Of a stretch of DNA of 64,000 nt, positions 60,187 to 64,000 are shown one piece after another; position 1 is the stretch's first letter; each line of letters starts with the position of its first letter. Source of the stretch: JBBQVZ01 sp963695975. Its GTDB lineage: Bacteria; Actinomycetota; UBA4738; HRBIN12. The translations under genes and the position numbers were made by a program. The stretch spans positions 62,001 to 126,000 of the forward strand of contig CAVOIB010000011.1 of the NCBI GenBank assembly GCA_963695975.1. The letters are read 5' to 3'. The notes beneath the pieces are model-generated. The model saw only the letters and a program-made list of their open reading frames with translations. It did no database searches and was not told where the DNA came from.

Positions 60187-61061
60187 GTCCGCACTCGGTC
60201 CCGGAGACGATCCAGGTCTACCTCGCCGTCGAACACATGCTCCACGCCGCCCGTGAGCAACACCTCCCCATCCTCACGGCGATCCACGTCGAGCGGGCCG
60301 CCCGGGAAGCGCACGACCGCGCGTCGCGGCGACAGTCCCGACTCGCTCGCTGCCGCCACGATCGCGCAGGCTCCGCTCCCGCACGCGAGCGTCTCGCCCG
60401 ACCCGCGCTCCCAGACCCGCGCGACGATCCCGTCGTCGCCCACCCGGACGAACTCCACGTTCGTGCCTGTTGGGAAGAGCTCGTGGCGCTCGAGTGCCGG
60501 ACCGATGTGTGACACGTGGATCCCGCCCGGATCGTCGTTCAGGAACAGGACCAGGTGCGGGTTGCCCATCGAGACGGCGCTCGCCTTCACCGTCACCCCG
60601 CCGATGTCGAACGGCTCATCGAGGAACGTCTCCCATGCCGGGCCCCGCATCGGGATCGCCGCTCGCGCGAACGCCGGCGTTCCCATCTCGACGGTCACGC
60701 GATCCACCCGACCGTGACCCTCGTGCAGCCGGAGTCCGCGGATCCCGCCGGGCGTGGCGATGCTGAACGTGAGTTCCTCGACCAGACCGCGGTCGTGAAC
60801 GAGCTTGCCGACGCAGCGAGCTCCGTTCCCGCACATCTCGGCGACGCTGCCGTCGGCGTTTCGGTAGTCCATCACGAATCGCGCGCCCGGGTCGGCGGAG
60901 TTGACGACGCGGATCACGCCGTCAGCCCCGATGCCCCTTCGCCTGTCGCACAAGGCGCGAACGGACTCGGGGTCCAGCGCGCGTTCGTCGTCGAGATCGA
61001 CCACCATCACGAAGTCGTTGCCGGTCCCCTGGTACTTGGCGAAGCGGAGGTGAGAGATCAC
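60183..61061 (-). CDS. dapF: Diaminopimelate epimerase
   Basis: A 292-residue PLP-independent racemase converting LL- to meso-diaminopimelate, the peptidoglycan cross-linker. FAKYQGTGNDFVMVVDLDDE at the N-terminus, first catalytic cysteine in RNADGSVAEMCGNGARCVG, second in SGETLACGSGACAIVAAA, and SMGNPHLVLFLND. It starts at GTG 61061, overlapping the miaA stop (GTGA). Confidence 0.96.
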   Translation of the reverse strand: MISHLRFAKYQGTGNDFVMVVDLDDERALDPESVRALCDRRRGIGADGVIRVVNSADPGARFVMDYRNADGSVAEMCGNGARCVGKLVHDRGLVEELTFSIATPGGIRGLRLHEGHGRVDRVTVEMGTPAFARAAIPMRGPAWETFLDEPFDIGGVTVKASAVSMGNPHLVLFLNDDPGGIHVSHIGPALERHELFPTGTNVEFVRVGDDGIVARVWERGSGETLACGSGACAIVAAASESGLSPRRAVVRFPGGPLDVDRREDGEVLLTGGVEHVFDGEVDLDRLRDRVRT

Positions 61062-61990
61062 GCTGCCGCCCGCGCATCCCGCAGGTACGCAAGGATCGCG
61101 TCAGACGCCTCGACGCCACCTCGCGCTCCCACTTCGAACCACCGGATGCGCGGGTCGCGCCTGAACCACGCAGTCTGCCGCCGCGCGAGCGATGCGGTGC
61201 GTTTCACGGTCGCCTCGATGGCTGCCTCAAGGGTGATCTCGCCGTGGAGGTGGCGGGCGAGCTCCGCGTAGCCGATCGCCTGGCTCGAGGTGAGCCACCG
61301 CCCGAAACCGGCGTCGATCAATCCGCGAACCTCGCCGAGCCAGCCGGCCTCGAGCATCGCCCAGACCCTGCGGCGGATCCGAGCGAGCAGCACCGCTCGA
61401 GGCATCGTCACGCCTGCGGCGCACACATGCTTCGCCGGATACCGCTCCCACCCCTCGGCGAACGTCGAGAACGGCCGGCCGGTGATGGCCGCGACCTCGA
61501 GCGCCCGCACCACGCGCCGAACGTTCGCCGGTTCGATCCGCTCCGCCGCCGCCGGGTCGAGGGCCGCGAGTCGGTCGTACATCCGGACCGCCCCCAGCAC
61601 CATCGCCTGACGCTCGAGGTCGTCACGCGTCCGGGGGTCCGTCCCGGGGAACTCCAGCTCGTCCACGACCGCGCGGAAGTAGAGCCCAGACCCCCCCACG
61701 AGCAACGCCTGCCGACCGGTCTGCTCGATCCGTCCGATCGCAGCCCGCGCCTCCGCCTGGAACCGGGCCACCGAGTACGGCTCGGACGGCTCGGCGACGT
61801 CGATCAGATGGTGCGGAACCCGCGTGCGTTCCTCGGCGGTGGGTTTCGCGGTGCCGATGTCCATGCCTCGGTAGACGAGCATCGAATCGACGGAGACGAT
61901 CTCGGGATCGAGAGCATCGGCGACGTGGAGGCCGAGTGCGCTCTTTCCCGACGCGGTTGCCCCCACGATGGCAAGGATCGGCCCGTTCAC
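61058..61990 (-). CDS. miaA: tRNA dimethylallyltransferase
   Basis: A 310-residue enzyme that isopentenylates A37 of tRNAs reading U-starting codons. P-loop IVGATASGKSALGLHVADAL, VSVDSMLVYRGMDIGTAKPT, VPHHLIDVAEPSEPYSVARF, LLVGGSGLYFRAVVDELEFP. It acts before MiaB, which is directly upstream; GTG 61990 overlaps the miaB stop by four bases. Confidence 0.97.
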   Translation of the reverse strand: MNGPILAIVGATASGKSALGLHVADALDPEIVSVDSMLVYRGMDIGTAKPTAEERTRVPHHLIDVAEPSEPYSVARFQAEARAAIGRIEQTGRQALLVGGSGLYFRAVVDELEFPGTDPRTRDDLERQAMVLGAVRMYDRLAALDPAAAERIEPANVRRVVRALEVAAITGRPFSTFAEGWERYPAKHVCAAGVTMPRAVLLARIRRRVWAMLEAGWLGEVRGLIDAGFGRWLTSSQAIGYAELARHLHGEITLEAAIEATVKRTASLARRQTAWFRRDPRIRWFEVGARGGVEASDAILAYLRDARAAA

Positions 61991-63342
61991 GCCGTGGCCC
62001 GGATCCCGGCCGCGTCCGTCGACGGCTCGACCTCCCCGCGTAGGTGGTGCGCGGTCGCCTCGATGACCCGAACCTGGTGGAACGTTCCTGCGTCGTAGCC
62101 GTCCACGAGGTGGACGATCCGATTGGTGCGAGCGCGGGCCTGGGTCGACATCCCGCGCTTCCCCACGCCCTCGACAAGTACCTCGACCGATCGTCCGATC
62201 TGTGCACGCGCGCGTTCCAGTGAGATCCGCTCCTGGAGCGTGGCCAACCGGTCGAACCGTTCCTGGACGACCGTCTTCGGGACCTGCTCGTCGAAGCCAG
62301 CCGCGCGCGTGCCGGGGCGGGGCGAGTACTGGAACATGTACGCGCTGTCGAACCCGGCGCGCTCGACCGCGTCAAGCGTGTCGGCGAAGTCGGGTTCGCT
62401 CTCCCCGGGGAACCCGACGATGATGTCGGTGGACACCGCGATCCCGGGGATCGCCGTCCTGATCCGCTCCAACCAGCCGAGGTAGCGCTCGCGCCGGTAT
62501 GACCGCTGCATCGCCTTCAGCACCCGGTCGGAGCCCGATTGCAGCGGGAAGTGGATGTGCTCGCACACGGTCGGCGTGTCCGCCATCGCATCGATCACAT
62601 CCGGTGTGAAGTCGTGCGGATGGGGTGAGGTGAACCGTACGCGGCGGATCCCCTCCACCGCCCCAACCCGACGAAGAAGCTCGGCGAACAGGGGGCGCGA
62701 TGACGAACCGGGCACCGTCAGGTCGCGGCCATACGTGTTCACGTTCTGGCCAAGGAGCGTGATCTCGACCACGCCGCGATCCGCCAGCGCCTGGACCTCG
62801 GCGAGGATGTCACCCACGGACCGCGAGCGCTGCGGCCCGCGCACGAGGGGCACGATGCAGAACGTGCACGCGTTGTCGCAGCCGGGCGCGATCGAAACCC
62901 AGGCGCGGAAGTCATCGTGTCGCGCCGCGGGAAGCGCGCTGGGGAACACCTCCGTGTACTCGCGCACGTCCATCTGTGGACCGTCGGCTTCGGCGGTGTC
63001 CAGTAGCTCCAGGAGTCGCGGGAGCGCGTGCGTGCCGACCACAACGTCCACCCACGGAGCGCGAGCCTGGATCAGCGCCTGATCCTTCTGCGCCAGACAC
63101 CCGGCAACGACGATCCGCATATCGGGGTTGCGTTCTTTCAGGGGCTTGAGATGCCCAAGGTTGCCGTACAGACGGTTGTCGGCGTTCTCGCGGATGGCGC
63201 ACGTGTTGAACACGACCACGCCGGCATCGTCCAGGCCGGTGGCCGCCGACATGCCATCGGCGTCGAGCAACCCGGCGATGCGCTCCGAATCATGCTCGTT
63301 CATCTGGCACCCGAAGGTGCGGATCAGATACCTGCGCTCCAT
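61987..63342 (-). CDS. miaB: tRNA-2-methylthio-N6-dimethylallyladenosine synthase
   Basis: A 451-residue radical SAM methylthiotransferase. Upstream cluster cysteines lie in IRTFGCQMNEHDSERIAGLL, VFNTCAIRENAD and VAGCLAQKDQ; the radical SAM triad is in PGCDNACTFCIVP; a TRAM domain closes the protein. The start ATG 63342 has GGAGG-type purines upstream; the 63357 start adds five residues. It lies 18 bases downstream of rny. Confidence 0.97.
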   Translation of the reverse strand: MERRYLIRTFGCQMNEHDSERIAGLLDADGMSAATGLDDAGVVVFNTCAIRENADNRLYGNLGHLKPLKERNPDMRIVVAGCLAQKDQALIQARAPWVDVVVGTHALPRLLELLDTAEADGPQMDVREYTEVFPSALPAARHDDFRAWVSIAPGCDNACTFCIVPLVRGPQRSRSVGDILAEVQALADRGVVEITLLGQNVNTYGRDLTVPGSSSRPLFAELLRRVGAVEGIRRVRFTSPHPHDFTPDVIDAMADTPTVCEHIHFPLQSGSDRVLKAMQRSYRRERYLGWLERIRTAIPGIAVSTDIIVGFPGESEPDFADTLDAVERAGFDSAYMFQYSPRPGTRAAGFDEQVPKTVVQERFDRLATLQERISLERARAQIGRSVEVLVEGVGKRGMSTQARARTNRIVHLVDGYDAGTFHQVRVIEATAHHLRGEVEPSTDAAGIRATA

Positions 63343-63360
63343 GCCTCCGCCCTCCACCCT

Positions 63361-64000
63361 TTACTTGGCGAATTCCACAGCTCGGGTCTCACGGACGACG
63401 GTGATCTTGATCTGCCCTGGATACTGCAGTTCCTCTTCGACCTGCTTCGCGATCTCGCGTGCGATCATCTGCGCCTGGATGTCGTCGACATCTTCGGGCT
63501 TGACCATCACGCGGACCTCGCGCCCGGCCTGCATCGCGTACGTCTTCTCGACGCCGGGCTGAGCGGTACAGATCTCCTCGAGTCGCTCCAGCCGTTTCAC
63601 GTAGGTCTCGAGCGACTCCCGACGCGCGCCAGGGCGGCCTCCGCTGATCGAGTCCGCGATCTGCGCGAGCACGGCATCGACCGAGTGCTGCTCGACCTCG
63701 CCGTGATGGGACTCGATGCAGTGCACGACCTCGGGATCCTCCTTCAAACGCCGCGCGATCTCTGCACCGATGATCGCGTGCGAGCCCTCGATCTCATGCG
63801 TCACGGCCTTTCCGATGTCGTGCAGGAAGGCGCCGCGCTTGGCGACCGTCCCGTCCACCCCGATCTCCGCGGCGAGCGCCGACGCGATGTGGGCCGACTC
63901 CACCAGATGCTTCAGCACGTTCTGCCCGTACGACGTCCGGTATTGCAGGCGGCCGAGGAGCTTGATCAGCTCAGGATGGATGTCGGTGAGGCCGACCTCG
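63361..64000 (-). CDS. rny: Ribonuclease Y, C-terminal part (runs off right edge)
   Basis: The last 212 residues of a membrane-linked endoribonuclease that starts mRNA decay. Visible are LGRLQYRTSYGQNVLKHLVE, the HD metal site GAFLHDIGKAVTHEIEGSHA, HCIESHHGEVEQHSVDAVLA, ARRESLETYVKRLERLEEIC, and the C-terminal ELQYPGQIKITVVRETRAVE. The N-terminal membrane helix, coiled coil and KH domain lie beyond the window. It is upstream of miaB, as in many actinobacteria. Confidence 0.96.
   Translation of the reverse strand, partial: EVGLTDIHPELIKLLGRLQYRTSYGQNVLKHLVESAHIASALAAEIGVDGTVAKRGAFLHDIGKAVTHEIEGSHAIIGAEIARRLKEDPEVVHCIESHHGEVEQHSVDAVLAQIADSISGGRPGARRESLETYVKRLERLEEICTAQPGVEKTYAMQAGREVRVMVKPEDVDDIQAQMIAREIAKQVEEELQYPGQIKITVVRETRAVEFAK

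Overview
The window is GC-rich bacterial DNA with dense, mostly minus-strand operons. The organism is most likely an actinobacterium (Actinomycetota), probably a deep-branching or uncultured lineage. The evidence is gene content and order: a DUF948 gene and a small membrane protein next to alaS; ruvC-ruvA-ruvB-yajC-secD-secF-apt-relA; pdxS-pdxT beside yebC; a pgsA-patA-pimA-like phospholipid mannoside cluster with a HIT gene nearby; an EF-G2-type GTPase; and lexA divergent from a LysM gene close to nrdR, nrdJ and hflX. I recognised this from proteins and synteny without a database search, so the phylum is likely and anything finer is unknown.

Layout. 1-19.4 kb is one long minus-strand housekeeping block. 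In transcription order it holds pdxS, pdxT, yebC, ruvCAB, yajC, an HD-domain gene, secD, secF, apt, relA, dtd, a glyoxalase-II-like gene, hisS, aspS, a PPOX-fold gene, rarA, two small membrane proteins and alaS, which runs off the left edge. Many junctions are 4-base GTGA or ATGA overlaps, suggesting translational coupling. 19.5-34.2 kb holds a sulfotransferase-like gene, a DUF3048 lipid-anchored or membrane protein, htpX-lemA, the phospholipid mannoside cluster, an EF-G2, an alpha/beta hydrolase, a HIT protein, thrS and a MacB/FtsX-type ABC exporter.

34.3-49.4 kb is the accessory region, lying between tRNA-Val(CAC) and tRNA-Gly(GCC). It carries a cyclic-nucleotide-binding DUF294 protein, two class III nucleotide cyclases, small paralogous proteins, secreted proteins and an ELWxxDGT repeat protein. 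It also has several genes broken by frameshifts: an RTX-like repeat protein, a cupredoxin, a reductase-family gene and an HK97-type capsid end. Two tRNA genes here have partial 3'-end copies nearby: tRNA-Val(GAC), with a copy 1.8 kb away beside the capsid remnant, and tRNA-Gly(GCC), with an exact 48-base copy 1.1 kb away. These look like scars of elements that integrated at tRNA genes. No integrase is visible.

49.4-64 kb returns to housekeeping: dut, a VOC protein, nrdJ and nrdR (each with a pair of NrdR-like boxes), a LysM gene and lexA sharing three LexA boxes, a SIS gene, hflX, the succinylase branch of meso-diaminopimelate synthesis (dapD, a frameshifted dapC, dapE, dapF), miaA, miaB, and the end of rny.

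The least expected features are: five tandem two-cysteine repeats inserted into the first extracytoplasmic domain of SecD; a CDP-alcohol phosphatidyltransferase at the pgsA position that lacks half of its catalytic aspartates; the paired tRNA scars; and the cluster of cyclic-nucleotide genes.
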